The translations under genes and the position numbers were made by a program. A stretch of DNA of 64,000 bases from Blautia faecis. GTDB taxonomy: Bacteria; Bacillota; Clostridia; Lachnospirales; Lachnospiraceae. Numbering within the stretch: the first letter of the stretch is position 1; the number at the start of each line of letters is the position of its first letter. Where the stretch lies: positions 1 to 64,000 of the forward strand of contig NZ_JAJCIA010000005.1 in NCBI RefSeq assembly GCF_020554845.1, read 5' to 3'. Positions 27,614 through 36,615 of this stretch are shown here, one piece after another. A model generated the notes under the pieces. The model saw only the letters and a list, made by a program, of their open reading frames with translations. It had not been told where the DNA came from and ran no database searches.

Positions 27614-27776
27614 AGAGCGTGTTTGAAAAAGGCTTTCTGCAAGATGTGCGTCACAATTTGTGGGAGATTTTGCCCGGATGAGGGCGTCGTAGCGGGCTAC
27701 GACAACCGAATTCGGGTGAAATATACCGCAAAGTGGGGCGTGCAGATTGCAGGAATGATTTTTCAAACAGGCTCAA
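27614..27776. repeat. MITE-like dispersed repeat, copy B (163 bp)
   Basis: It begins AGAGCGTGTTTGAAAAAGGC and ends GATTTTTCAAACAGGCTC. The centre contains a perfect hairpin GTCGTAGC-GG-GCTACGAC. It lies between the ABC permease gene and the GH78 gene and ends two bases before the permease stop. No transposase is encoded; short frames inside it are not gene-like. Confidence 0.85.
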
Positions 27777-27777
27777 G

Positions 27778-28770
27778 TTATTGTCTGATTTTTCCCGTGA
27801 AAATTCTTACCAGTAATTTTTCATTATTCAGATAAATCAGGAATGCCATCAGCAATACTGCATTGATAATAGACTGCATGGAAGCGGTCACCACATTTGA
27901 GAGAACTGCAAATGTGGAATTCAGCAAAGACATGCAAACCGCAGCCAGCAAAAATCCAAGTTTCTCATTGCTATACCTGCTTATGTAAGAACCAATAAAC
28001 ATTGGCAAAAATGCTGTAAACATAATGGAAATAGAGCCAAAGTTCAGCTGGCCTCCATTGATGGTCGTACTTCTTGCCGCATTCAAAAATCCAACAATTC
28101 CCATCAGCGCACCGCAGATCCCATAACAGCCAATGGCATTTGGAATCTCTTTGATTCCTGTATTTACTGCTACCTTCTGCCCATTTTTCAATGCATTATA
28201 GTCATAACCAAACCTTGTATAATCAAACAGAAGAATGGAAAGGACCAGTACCACAGCAATAATAATCGCCGCATAAATCCAGGTTCCTACAAAGCCTGAC
28301 ATGGAAGAATTCTGTACCTCTGTCATTACATATTTTCCGCTTGTAATGGTGTACAAAACACCTTCATAGATCAGGGTTACACCCAAAGATGTTATGATGG
28401 GCGGAATCCTGAGAGTCACATAAATAAGACCAGATACCATTCCCAGCACAGCGCCGGCCGCAATAGTGATTACCAGCATAAGTGCTGCACTTCCTGAGCC
28501 GCCGCCTAATACTGCATAGCTTATCTTCGCTCCCACTACAGCAGACAGAGAAGCCATGGCTCCAAGTGAAAAATCAAATCTTCCACTGTTCAGGTTAATG
28601 GACAGGGCAATTGTTGTAATCATAACAATTGCAGTATAGACCACAAAATTATCAAAGCCCTTCTGATTTGTTATGATGTTTTCTCCATGTGACAGACAGA
28701 TCACTTCCAAAATAAGTAAGGTCAGTACAGGGATCGTAAATGTTCCCGCTATTTTCTTAGGGGTGCTCAT
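27778..28770 (-). CDS. Sugar ABC transporter permease (RbsC-like)
   Basis: A 330-residue membrane protein with eight or more hydrophobic segments and the conserved GAGAVLGMVSG-type core (here IAAGAVLGMVSGLIYVTLRI) and IPPIITSLGVTLIYEG, typical of BPD_transp_2 permeases for pentose or hexose uptake. It pairs with the second permease at 30141, so the transporter channel is probably a heterodimer. It lies downstream of the binding-protein gene in the same operon. The MITE-like repeat abuts its 3' end. GGTC/GGA-type ribosome-binding sequence is weak upstream. Confidence 0.88.
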   Translation of the reverse strand: MSTPKKIAGTFTIPVLTLLILEVICLSHGENIITNQKGFDNFVVYTAIVMITTIALSINLNSGRFDFSLGAMASLSAVVGAKISYAVLGGGSGSAALMLVITIAAGAVLGMVSGLIYVTLRIPPIITSLGVTLIYEGVLYTITSGKYVMTEVQNSSMSGFVGTWIYAAIIIAVVLVLSILLFDYTRFGYDYNALKNGQKVAVNTGIKEIPNAIGCYGICGALMGIVGFLNAARSTTINGGQLNFGSISIMFTAFLPMFIGSYISRYSNEKLGFLLAAVCMSLLNSTFAVLSNVVTASMQSIINAVLLMAFLIYLNNEKLLVRIFTGKIRQ

Positions 28771-28907
28771 AAATTCCAGCCTCCATCCAGCCTGTCCGAT
28801 TTCCTGGATATGGGCATCCAGGGTTATCGGTCAGAGCTTTCATAAATTAATTTCCAGTTATTTAAATTCGTAACTGTTTAATGTCTTCACAGTTACCTGC
28901 AAAACAA

Positions 28908-30053
28908 TTACTTAGATTCTACTAATGTTTTTACATCCTCAAATGTAACGTTATCGCCAATAATACTGTCCAGAGTTTCTTTGTCATAGATTGGTGCATC
29001 ACCACTGTCAGAAACAGAGTATTTATCAAATGTGTCGCTGTCAGTTGCTACCAGATATCCCTGGCTGATAGATGGAGCGTTTCCGTCCTCGTCTCTGATC
29101 ACATTTCCATTGATTGCATTCATTACCAGTGCAAAAACTGGTCCGATAGAAGAAGAATATTTTCCAGCAAGATAAGTAAGGGTACCATTTTTCATAGAAT
29201 TTCCGTTTGTCTCAGTAAAGGAATCAATATCTGAGAAGGAGATTCCTGCCTCACTTAAGGACTGTGCAAAGAATGTGGTTGCCATACCTACGGAAATAAA
29301 TGCATCCGGTGTTTTCTGGATTGCTGCGTTTAACTCATCCGTTGTGGTGTCACCATATCCCTGAAGATAGGAAACAACCTCTACATCGCCTTCTACTTTA
29401 GATAAATCAACTGTCTGATCCTGGAAAATCTGTCCAGCGATAGCGTTCATATCGCTTTCTCCGCCATAGGTGCAACCCAGTCCGTTAAGGACACCAGCAA
29501 CACGGTAAACATGCATTGGGTTCGGAATAAAAGCTCCATAGATTGCTACTTTGGAAACACCCTGCTCTTTGTAGTAAGCTCCCATATCTTTTCCAGCTTC
29601 AAACTCTGTATCATTTCCAGGTCCTACCTGACCAGCAAAATATTCATAAGTTTTGTAAGTTTCATACTGTGCGTCATCCAGCACACCGGAAGCTACCGCA
29701 TAGTAAACTCCGTATTTTTCACAAGTCTCAATCTGCTGTACACGATCGTTGCTGGAAAAAGAGATGATTGCCTGACACCCCTGGGAAGCAAACTTCTCAA
29801 TTGCTGTTTTCTCATCTTCTGCACTTTGCAGCGCATCTGTGTAGTTAAATTCTACGTCATAGTTACCAGCGATATAATTCTCATAATAAGAACGGAAGCC
29901 CTGTGCTTCCTCGCCACTTACGTCTGCAACCAGCACACCAATCTTTGCCTTGTCAGCAGCCTTTACTTCACTTGTTCCTGCTCCTGCAAGAACTGCTACA
30001 GCCATAGTTCCTGTTAATGCCATGCTTACCATTTTTTTCATTGTTCGTTTCAT
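28908..30053 (-). CDS. Sugar-binding protein of the ABC transporter, lacking a lipobox cysteine
   Basis: A 381-residue periplasmic-binding-protein type 1 family member (AKIGVLVADVSGEEAQGF, then GCQAIISFSSNDRVQQIE). It should bind the sugar and hand it to the two permeases. The signal peptide ends AVAVLAGAGTSEVKAADKAK. At the place where related proteins read LAGCG the codon is GCA (Ala), so no lipobox is present. An alternative signal peptidase I site after VKA would release the protein, which is unusual for a Gram-positive solute-binding protein. AAAGGAGGA precedes ATG 30053. Confidence 0.87.
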   Translation of the reverse strand: MKRTMKKMVSMALTGTMAVAVLAGAGTSEVKAADKAKIGVLVADVSGEEAQGFRSYYENYIAGNYDVEFNYTDALQSAEDEKTAIEKFASQGCQAIISFSSNDRVQQIETCEKYGVYYAVASGVLDDAQYETYKTYEYFAGQVGPGNDTEFEAGKDMGAYYKEQGVSKVAIYGAFIPNPMHVYRVAGVLNGLGCTYGGESDMNAIAGQIFQDQTVDLSKVEGDVEVVSYLQGYGDTTTDELNAAIQKTPDAFISVGMATTFFAQSLSEAGISFSDIDSFTETNGNSMKNGTLTYLAGKYSSSIGPVFALVMNAINGNVIRDEDGNAPSISQGYLVATDSDTFDKYSVSDSGDAPIYDKETLDSIIGDNVTFEDVKTLVESK

Positions 30054-30140
30054 TAGAATTTCCTCCTTTTTATTTGCAGCGTTATACGCTAATTCACCAT
30101 TAAAAATCCCATATATCGGACAGTTATTTCTTATTCTCCA

Positions 30141-31124
30141 TTATCTTGGAAGTATATTTGTCTTATAATTCATGCTTGTTACATATACAACGATCAGGAA
30201 AAATACTGCACTGATCACCTGGGTGATTCCATAAGCCGCACTTCCGTCAATCACCAGCTCCAGAATGTCATTGAGCAGGATAAAGGAAAAACCGCCAACC
30301 AGTGCCGCATAAATTCTGGAACGTGCTCCGCCTGAAATAGGCATTCCGCCAAATACAATTGCAATAAAAATATTCATACCAATGCTGGAGGCCGTAGTGG
30401 TTGTTACAGATGGTGTATAAACCAGAGTAAGAAACGCTCCAAGCCCTACGCCCAGGCCTGCCATTACGAAAGCAATAATGGTATATTTGTTGGATTCAAT
30501 TCCGGTAAGAGCTGCGCACACCGGATTTCCTCCGATAAATTTCTGCCTTCTTCCCACTTTTGTAAGATTGAAAACAAAATAACTGATAATAAAGAAGACT
30601 GCCAATACTACGATTTTAAAAACTATATTGTCAAACGGCTTTACCACTACTCCCGGAATACTGATCCCGCCAAGTGCACCACCCTTTGTGGTAATGATCT
30701 GTGAGGCAATCGCAGAAAGCACAGACATCATGGCAACTGTAGTAACAAATGCTGGAATATGAAATACCGAAGCCAGCAGGGAATTTACAAGGGAACATGC
30801 AACTCCGCTTACAAAGATTGCCAGGATCATTAACACCACATTCTGTGTAGTATTGTAAGTAACCACACCCATGGTTGCAGAAAACAAGGTTGCAGCGCCA
30901 AGACTGATATCAAAAGTTCCCAATGTGTAAATGAAAATTGCTCCTGTAGCAACCACCGCCAACACAACACCTTCGTTAAAAACAATCTGCAGATACATAT
31001 CCAGCCGATAGCCTTTTGCACTGACTACTGCCAGGAAGATTCCGAATAAAAGCACCAGAGCCGCAAATGGAAGAACCTTTATCGCAGTTTGGGCTGCTTT
31101 ATATTTATTCATATTATTTTTCAT
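30141..31124 (-). CDS. Sugar ABC transporter permease (RbsC-like)
   Basis: A 327-residue membrane protein with about eight to ten hydrophobic segments. It contains the core VSGVACSLVNSLLASVFHIP and FVTTVAMMSVLSAIASQIITT, as in BPD_transp_2 permeases. It is the second permease subunit of the importer, directly after the ATPase gene and before the binding-protein gene. Its C-terminus, ITQVISAVFFLIVVYVTSMN, is the usual final helix. Confidence 0.88.
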   Translation of the reverse strand: MKNNMNKYKAAQTAIKVLPFAALVLLFGIFLAVVSAKGYRLDMYLQIVFNEGVVLAVVATGAIFIYTLGTFDISLGAATLFSATMGVVTYNTTQNVVLMILAIFVSGVACSLVNSLLASVFHIPAFVTTVAMMSVLSAIASQIITTKGGALGGISIPGVVVKPFDNIVFKIVVLAVFFIISYFVFNLTKVGRRQKFIGGNPVCAALTGIESNKYTIIAFVMAGLGVGLGAFLTLVYTPSVTTTTASSIGMNIFIAIVFGGMPISGGARSRIYAALVGGFSFILLNDILELVIDGSAAYGITQVISAVFFLIVVYVTSMNYKTNILPR

Positions 31125-31140
31125 AATCTGATGTTCCCCC

Positions 31141-32643
31141 TTAAATCATATATCCAATTACATCTGCGTCTGTCAGGCTTTCACTTCGCATAAATTCACC
31201 GGTAATGCTTCCGTCTTTCATAATCAGAAGCCTGTCGCTCATTCCCAGCAGTTCCGGAAGCTCCTCGCTGATCAGCAGGATTGCTTTTCCCTCTTTTTTC
31301 AGCTCCATCATCAGCTGATACATGGACTGTTTGACGCCAATGTCAACACCTCTGGTGGGGCAATCCAGGATCAGGATCTCACTTCCACAGCCGATCCATT
31401 TTCCAAATACAACCTTCTGCTTATTTCCACCGGACAGCTGGCTTGTCAGCTGGTCGCCATCAGAACATTTAATAGAAAGATCTTTTATCTGTTTTGCCAC
31501 ATATTCTTTTTCCTTTTTATTTGTTATAAGGAATCCGTTTACGGCATATTTTTCCATTCCGCCAACTGCAATGTTGTCCTGGATACTTGCGGACAGGCAA
31601 AGGGATTCCACATCCCTGTCCTTTGACACATAACCAATCTTGTTTGCAACTGCGATGTGGGGACTGTTGATCTTCGTTCCATCGTAAGTGGTTACTTCTC
31701 CCTCTTCCAGGGCAAGTGCGCCGAACATGGCTTTTCCCAAAGTGTGCATTCCGCAGGCGGCAAGTCCGCCAATGCCTAAGATTTCGCCTTTTTTCAAAGT
31801 AATGCTTACAGATTTTAACTCCTCTTTGTACTTCAGATTAGTGGCTGTTATGGCAGCTTCTTTCTGGCTGCTTGGGGTAAAATCACTTCTGTAATAATCT
31901 CCCTGAAGCTCGCGGCCGATCATACTTGTACGGATTTCATCCGCATTGAATTCTTCTTTTTTAAACGTACGGATCAGGTTTCCATCACGGAGAACAGTGA
32001 GTGTATCACAAACTTCCATAATCTCTTCCAGGTCATGGGAAATAAAGATTATTGCTTTTCCACTGTCCCGCAGCTTTCGGATCAAGGAATACATGATCTC
32101 ACGTCCATCCTGTGAAAGTGCTGTGCTTGTCTCATCAATTACCAGAATGTCTGGATTTTTCAGCATAACCTTAGCGATTTCTACCAGCTTTCTGGTCTGA
32201 AAATCCAGTGAATCAATAGGCATATCGCCGATTACATGTTCTACTCCAATGGCTCTCATTGCCTCTGTCGCTTTCTGGTTCATTGCCTTTTTATTGATCA
32301 TCCCCAGCTTGTTCCGAAACTGGGAAAGCTCTGCCAGAAAAATATTTTCTGCAACGGTTACCCCCGAAATGGTTCCGCTCTCCTGCACAACCATTCCGAT
32401 TCCATTTTGTAGCGCATCTATCATACTCGCTGGTTCCCAGCTCTGCTTTTTGAAAGTCATTCTTCCACTGGTGGCTTTCTGCATGCCAGCTGCAATAGAA
32501 GATATGGTAGACTTTCCAGAACCATTTTCACCGATCAAACCTCTTATTTCCCCTGGATATACCTCCAGATCTACATTTTTCAGTGCTATTACGCTTCCAA
32601 AATTCTTGGAAATATTTTTCATTTCAAGAATCGGTTCACTCAT
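31141..32643 (-). CDS. Sugar ABC transporter ATP-binding protein (RbsA/MglA-like)
   Basis: A 500-residue protein with two fused ABC domains, as in ribose/galactoside-type importers. The first domain has Walker A GENGSGKSTISS, a signature-like DSLDFQTRKLVEIAK and Walker B ILVIDETST. The second has an altered Walker A region (GGLAACGMHTLGKAM), the signature SQLSGGNKQKVVFGKW and Walker B ILILDCPTRG. An unequal pair of ATP sites is normal in this family. It is the first gene of the minus-strand operon, opposite the AraC regulator gene. Confidence 0.93.
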   Translation of the reverse strand: MSEPILEMKNISKNFGSVIALKNVDLEVYPGEIRGLIGENGSGKSTISSIAAGMQKATSGRMTFKKQSWEPASMIDALQNGIGMVVQESGTISGVTVAENIFLAELSQFRNKLGMINKKAMNQKATEAMRAIGVEHVIGDMPIDSLDFQTRKLVEIAKVMLKNPDILVIDETSTALSQDGREIMYSLIRKLRDSGKAIIFISHDLEEIMEVCDTLTVLRDGNLIRTFKKEEFNADEIRTSMIGRELQGDYYRSDFTPSSQKEAAITATNLKYKEELKSVSITLKKGEILGIGGLAACGMHTLGKAMFGALALEEGEVTTYDGTKINSPHIAVANKIGYVSKDRDVESLCLSASIQDNIAVGGMEKYAVNGFLITNKKEKEYVAKQIKDLSIKCSDGDQLTSQLSGGNKQKVVFGKWIGCGSEILILDCPTRGVDIGVKQSMYQLMMELKKEGKAILLISEELPELLGMSDRLLIMKDGSITGEFMRSESLTDADVIGYMI

Positions 32644-32733
32644 GTTTACCCTCCGTTCACTTGAAAACTGTTTATGAGATTATTATATTCTTCCCCCTAA
32701 AATTTCAAATTCACAATTTAGCTCAGTTTTATT

Positions 32734-32765
32734 GATGTATTTGATCTAAGATGTTAAAATACATC
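32734..32765. promoter_or_regulatory. Inverted repeat in the AraC/ABC divergent intergenic region
   Basis: GATGTATTT (32734-32742) and AAATACATC (32757-32765) are perfect 9-bp inverted arms 14 bases apart, between the divergently transcribed AraC and ABC genes. The placement suits an operator for the neighbouring AraC-type regulator. No binding data. Confidence 0.5.
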
Positions 32766-32829
32766 ATATAAATAGCTTTATTTTAATATTTTGGATTGTG
32801 TGAATAGATTTTGTAAAAGGGGGATTTTT

Positions 32830-33882
32830 ATGGATGTTGAAGAACTGAGACATCAGATTTATCAGTTTAATGATGAAGAATTGTTTTATAAAGAACAGTA
32901 TGAAGCCCGGGAAGCCGGGCAGATTTATGCTTATATCGCAAAACAGGATATTCAGGAGGTGATCCGCCGCCACTTACTGATTCCGGAAGTGAAAGAAACC
33001 ATTCCACCGGAATTTAAAGACTCTTTCTTTTTTGATATGGCGGACAAAGATAGCATTGTGGTACAGAAGCATAACCGCTATAGCCCGGCGCTGATTCACT
33101 CCCACACATTTTTTGAGCTGGTATATGTTTACGACGGGAAGTGTACACAGGAGATTTCCGGACAGACCATTTCCATGAAAACAGGAGATTTCTGCGTAAT
33201 CCCCCCTTCTGTAGAGCACTCTATTTCTGTTTATGATGATAGTATTATTATCAACATCATGCTCCGCCGCAACACTCTGCATAGTATGTTTTATAATTTT
33301 TTGAATACGCCAAATAAGCTCTCTTCTTTCTTTTTGAATAATATTTATGCAAAAAGAGCAAATGATTATATTCTTTTTCATTCAGGAATGGATTCTTACA
33401 TCCGGGAATCTTTTTGCTGGATGTTATGGGAAAGTATGAATAAACAGGAATACTCTTATCAGTGCATTACCAATGTACTGCTTCTGGATTTCTATCTATT
33501 GGTACGAAATTACTCGGAATCTGTGCAGATGCCTCTTTTCAACAGCAAGATTGATGTGCAGCGTTATGCGATTATTCAGTATATCCAGGATAATTACAGA
33601 GATGTGACACTTTCGACTGTGGCAAAGCGTTTTCATTATTCCAATGAATACACTTCCCGTTTAATTAAAGATCTGATGGGAATGACCTATACAGAAGTGG
33701 TCCGTACCGTTCGAATCGAACGGTCCCAGGATTTCCTGGCGAATACAACTATGACTGTGGCAAATATTGCGGAAGCAATCGGATATGATACCACAGAACA
33801 TTATATCCGCCAGTTTAAAAAACATACTGGGATGACGCCTTCTGCTTATCGAAAACAGGAGGCCAAAAATCGGTTGTTTTAA
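32830..33882 (+). CDS. AraC-family transcriptional regulator with cupin sensor domain
   Basis: A 350-residue regulator. The N-terminal cupin-like ligand-binding domain (about 75-160) has HSHTFFELVYVYDGKCTQ and GDFCVIPPSVEHSI. The C-terminal double helix-turn-helix (about 245-345) has TLSTVAKRFHYSNEYTSRLI and the second-helix pattern NIAEAIGYDTTEHYIRQFKK. The start at ATG 32830 has AAAGGGGGA upstream. It is transcribed away from the ABC sugar importer and is most likely its local activator, responding to an imported sugar; the sugar is unknown. Confidence 0.9.
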   Translation: MDVEELRHQIYQFNDEELFYKEQYEAREAGQIYAYIAKQDIQEVIRRHLLIPEVKETIPPEFKDSFFFDMADKDSIVVQKHNRYSPALIHSHTFFELVYVYDGKCTQEISGQTISMKTGDFCVIPPSVEHSISVYDDSIIINIMLRRNTLHSMFYNFLNTPNKLSSFFLNNIYAKRANDYILFHSGMDSYIRESFCWMLWESMNKQEYSYQCITNVLLLDFYLLVRNYSESVQMPLFNSKIDVQRYAIIQYIQDNYRDVTLSTVAKRFHYSNEYTSRLIKDLMGMTYTEVVRTVRIERSQDFLANTTMTVANIAEAIGYDTTEHYIRQFKKHTGMTPSAYRKQEAKNRLF

Positions 33883-34316
33883 TTTTCCATTCTTTTCAGC
33901 TCTGGCAGCACCGTCAGCAGCATGATAACGCCTGCAGTACCCAGGCTGATAATATTTTTTGCATTCTCCATGCATCCTGAAAGTTCTTTTTTCTTCAGGA
34001 GCCGTGCCTTCATTTCTGCCTTTTTCTCAAGGAAAAGAAGTACATAGGCTGCGGATAAAAACTGGGAGATTACAGTTGCAATGGCAGCTCCCCGGATACC
34101 AAATCCAAACACAAAAATGAATAGTGAGTCTAGGATCAGCGGGAAGCAGATTCCTATTTCAAAGTCGATTCGTTTCATTTTTTGTTTCTCTAAAAAACAC
34201 TTGAACGCACTTTTTGACTTGTGCAGTAAAAGGTTAGTCATTAGCTTGCCGGAACGTTGCGACGCGCGGCGGTAAATATACATTGTGAAATCGCGTCCGG
34301 GATAACGACCAACCAA
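33879..34316 (-). pseudogene. MATE-family efflux pump fragment
   Basis: The frame encodes 145 codons, but only the middle (about 50-125) is recognisable: DSLFIFVFGFGIRGAAIATV, ISQFLSAAYVLLFL and NIISLGTAGVIMLLT. These match an internal part of a MATE transporter. The first 45 codons resemble no MATE sequence, and the C-terminus runs out after one more helix, overlapping the end of the AraC gene. It is a doubly truncated remnant with no expected function. Confidence 0.65.
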
Positions 34317-34388
34317 TTAAATAGCAATAAGAAAAGCCCCCTAGGAATTTTTATTAACTTCCCAAAGAGCTTTCAATATACAATCTTA

Positions 34389-35783
34389 TTAACCTGCCAG
34401 ATGCAGTATTCCGATGAGGAATACCCATCCAAGTCCATAATATGTCACAACAGCAACAAGGTCGTTGACGGTGGTGATCAATGGACCAGAGGCTACGGCG
34501 GGGTCTACACCTACTTTTTTGAAAAACAGAGGGATACAGGTACCTACGGCACTGGAGATCAGCATTGCAAGGAGCAGGGCGACTCCGATGCAGCCGGATA
34601 CGGCGTATGCAAATACCAAAGTCTTTCCTTTAAATAAGTAAATGTAAAGTCCAATGAGTACAAAGGACAATATACCAAGCAACGCACCATTGCAAAGACC
34701 AATCCGCATTTCTTTAAATACAAGTTCCAGCTTCTGCTTGCCGGTGAGGGACTCATCCATCAGGACACGGATGGTAACAGCCAGGGACTGCGTACCGACG
34801 TTTCCGGCCATATCCAATATAAGGGACTGGAAGGCCATGATGATGGGAAGATGGGTAACTACGTTCTCAAAGACACCAACTACAGAGGATACAACCATTC
34901 CAAGACCAAGAAGAACGATCAGCCATGGCATACGTTTCTTCATACTCTCTTTCAGCGGTTCCTTCAGATCTTCCTCTGCGGTAAGACCTGCCAGCATGGC
35001 GTAATCCTCTCCCATTTCATCATCAACCAGGTCGATGATATTGGAAGATGTGATAACACCTAAAAGGCGGTTGTCATTATCCAGCACGGGGATGGAATCC
35101 TCGGAATACGCTTTCAGTTCTTCGATACAGTCGTCAATATCCTCTTCGGCATATACATATGGGTAAGAGGTTGCCACCAGATCTTCCAGGGATTTATCCT
35201 GTCTTGCAATGATCAGGTCTTTCAGATCAATGGCTCCGTAAAATTTCTGTGACTCGGTTACCACAAAGATTGTGGAAATATTATCGTTCTTAGCAGCCTG
35301 TTCTACAAGGCTGTTCATAGCCTGCTTCACAGTCAGGTTCTCACGAATGATAATGCAATTGGTCGTCATGCGGCTACCGATTTCATCCTCATCAAAGGAA
35401 GCAATCATCTCAATATCGTGGCGGACATCATCGTCCATTAATTCGAACAGCAATTTCTTTTTGGCTTTATCAATCTTATGAAGAACTTCCACAAGGGCAT
35501 CGGTCTCCATACGTGAAAGAATGGCTGCACCTTTTTTCACATCCATCTCTTTCACATATTCTGCTGCATTATCTGAGTCCGTATACTCAAAAACATCGGA
35601 CAGCATATTCAGGTCCAGAATACGGTACAGTTTGCAGCGTTCCTGAACAGTCAGCCTCGGCATTGCATCTGCAATGTCATTGGCATGAAAATCTCCCAGC
35701 TTATCGCTCATAGCTGCCGGAGAGGTATTACTTCTTACTACAGCCAGAATATCCTGGGTGTAGTCCTGCACTCTTTTCTCCAT
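34389..35783 (-). CDS. mgtE: Magnesium transporter MgtE
   Basis: A 464-residue protein with the full MgtE layout: N-terminal helical MgtE_N superhelix (about 20-130), two CBS domains (about 135-260; TNCIIIRENLTVKQAMNSLV and SYPYVYAEEDIDDCIEELKA), a linker helix and a five-helix membrane domain (about 285-464). The last includes the conserved LILDMAGNVGTQSLAV pore motif. The cytoplasmic domains sense Mg2+ and gate the channel. No M-box riboswitch is recognisable in the short leader. The upstream neighbour is repeat copy C, so it is probably a monocistronic unit. Confidence 0.95.
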   Translation of the reverse strand: MEKRVQDYTQDILAVVRSNTSPAAMSDKLGDFHANDIADAMPRLTVQERCKLYRILDLNMLSDVFEYTDSDNAAEYVKEMDVKKGAAILSRMETDALVEVLHKIDKAKKKLLFELMDDDVRHDIEMIASFDEDEIGSRMTTNCIIIRENLTVKQAMNSLVEQAAKNDNISTIFVVTESQKFYGAIDLKDLIIARQDKSLEDLVATSYPYVYAEEDIDDCIEELKAYSEDSIPVLDNDNRLLGVITSSNIIDLVDDEMGEDYAMLAGLTAEEDLKEPLKESMKKRMPWLIVLLGLGMVVSSVVGVFENVVTHLPIIMAFQSLILDMAGNVGTQSLAVTIRVLMDESLTGKQKLELVFKEMRIGLCNGALLGILSFVLIGLYIYLFKGKTLVFAYAVSGCIGVALLLAMLISSAVGTCIPLFFKKVGVDPAVASGPLITTVNDLVAVVTYYGLGWVFLIGILHLAG

Positions 35784-35930
35784 CCTACTTTCTCCAATCT
35801 GACAATAAGACAGTTCACCATTTCCAGGTGTTTATCTTATGTATTTTTGACAGACTTATACAAAGTCCGTTTTTACGGACAGTAAAATCCGTATTTAAAC
35901 AGAATTCTAGCGTGTAGCTTTTCTGTTCTT

Positions 35931-36093
35931 TGAGCGTGTTTGAAAAAGGTTTTCTGCAAGATGTACGTCACAATTTGTGGGGGATTTTGCCCGGATGAGA
36001 ACACCATAGCGAGCTGCGGCAACCGAATTCGGGTAAAATATACTGCAAAGTGGAGCGTGCAGATTGCGGGAATGCTTTTTCAAACAGGTTCTA
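35931..36093. repeat. MITE-like dispersed repeat, copy C (163 bp)
   Basis: It starts TGAGCGTGTTTGAAAAAGG and ends GCTTTTTCAAACAGGTTCTA. It aligns along its whole length with copy B, with scattered substitutions; the central hairpin is degraded (ACCATAGC against GCTGCGGC). It sits upstream of mgtE. Confidence 0.85.
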
Positions 36094-36119
36094 GGGAATA
36101 TTGGATTCTTCTGAAGAAC

Positions 36120-36236
36120 TCATAGGATAGAAAAAAGAAATGAAACAGTGTTCTTAAGCGCAATGCGCCTTTTACATGAAAAGAAGAACAGAATGTGCGC
36201 GATGCTCATCTGTCATTTCGTTTTTCCATCCTATGC
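36120..36236. repeat. Large imperfect palindrome of about 116 nt
   Basis: The left arm, CATAGGATAGAAAAAAGAAA and onward to 36145, pairs with the right arm, TCATTTCGTTTTTCCATCC and ATG, at 36211-36235, with few mismatches. Inside are a second pair (GTTCTT and AAGAAC) and the small palindrome GCGCAATGCGC. The structure could be a small non-autonomous mobile element or a structured RNA. Confidence 0.6.
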
Positions 36237-36615
36237 AACTACTTCGCCCATGAGAATCGCAACTATCCATTCTGTTCACCTGCCTTTATTTTCTAATTTT
36301 GGGGAACTATTTTTGTTCCCACAGGTCATTCTAACTGCTTTTATAAAAAAAATCAATTCCTAATTTACTATTTATTTGATTTTTCACTGGCTTTTTTCCT
36401 TTTTCTTTCCGTTTCTTTACAATACTGGAAAAACCTGTGTGGTTTTATGTGGATTCAAGGAACAGCAAGTGAAGATATTAACAGATTTTAATCGTACTAT
36501 TATAGTTTTTATATGACAGTTACGCCCCTTAAGTCCTTTTTCTTGTATTGTTTTTTTATAACAATAGTAACTTCTTTGCTGTATTTCACCGTTTTTACTT
36601 CAAGAAATATAATAC
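36237..36615. other. AT-rich intergenic stretch
   Basis: No gene is recognised. A short hairpin (GGGAAC and GTTCCC, about 36303-36321) is the only clear structure. Confidence 0.4.

Noticed and set aside
27572..27835. Open frames in both strands across repeat copies B and C (for example ...RIRVKYTAKWGVQIAG)
   Set aside because: Similarity between copies follows from the DNA repeat; no ribosome-binding site or codon bias is seen, and copy A lacks half of the frame.
34081..34637. Plus-strand open frames opposite the MATE fragment and mgtE end
   Set aside because: They are antisense shadows or low-complexity translations with no recognised motif.
35784..35930. M-box magnesium riboswitch upstream of mgtE
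   Set aside because: The leader is short and none of the conserved M-box blocks could be recognised.
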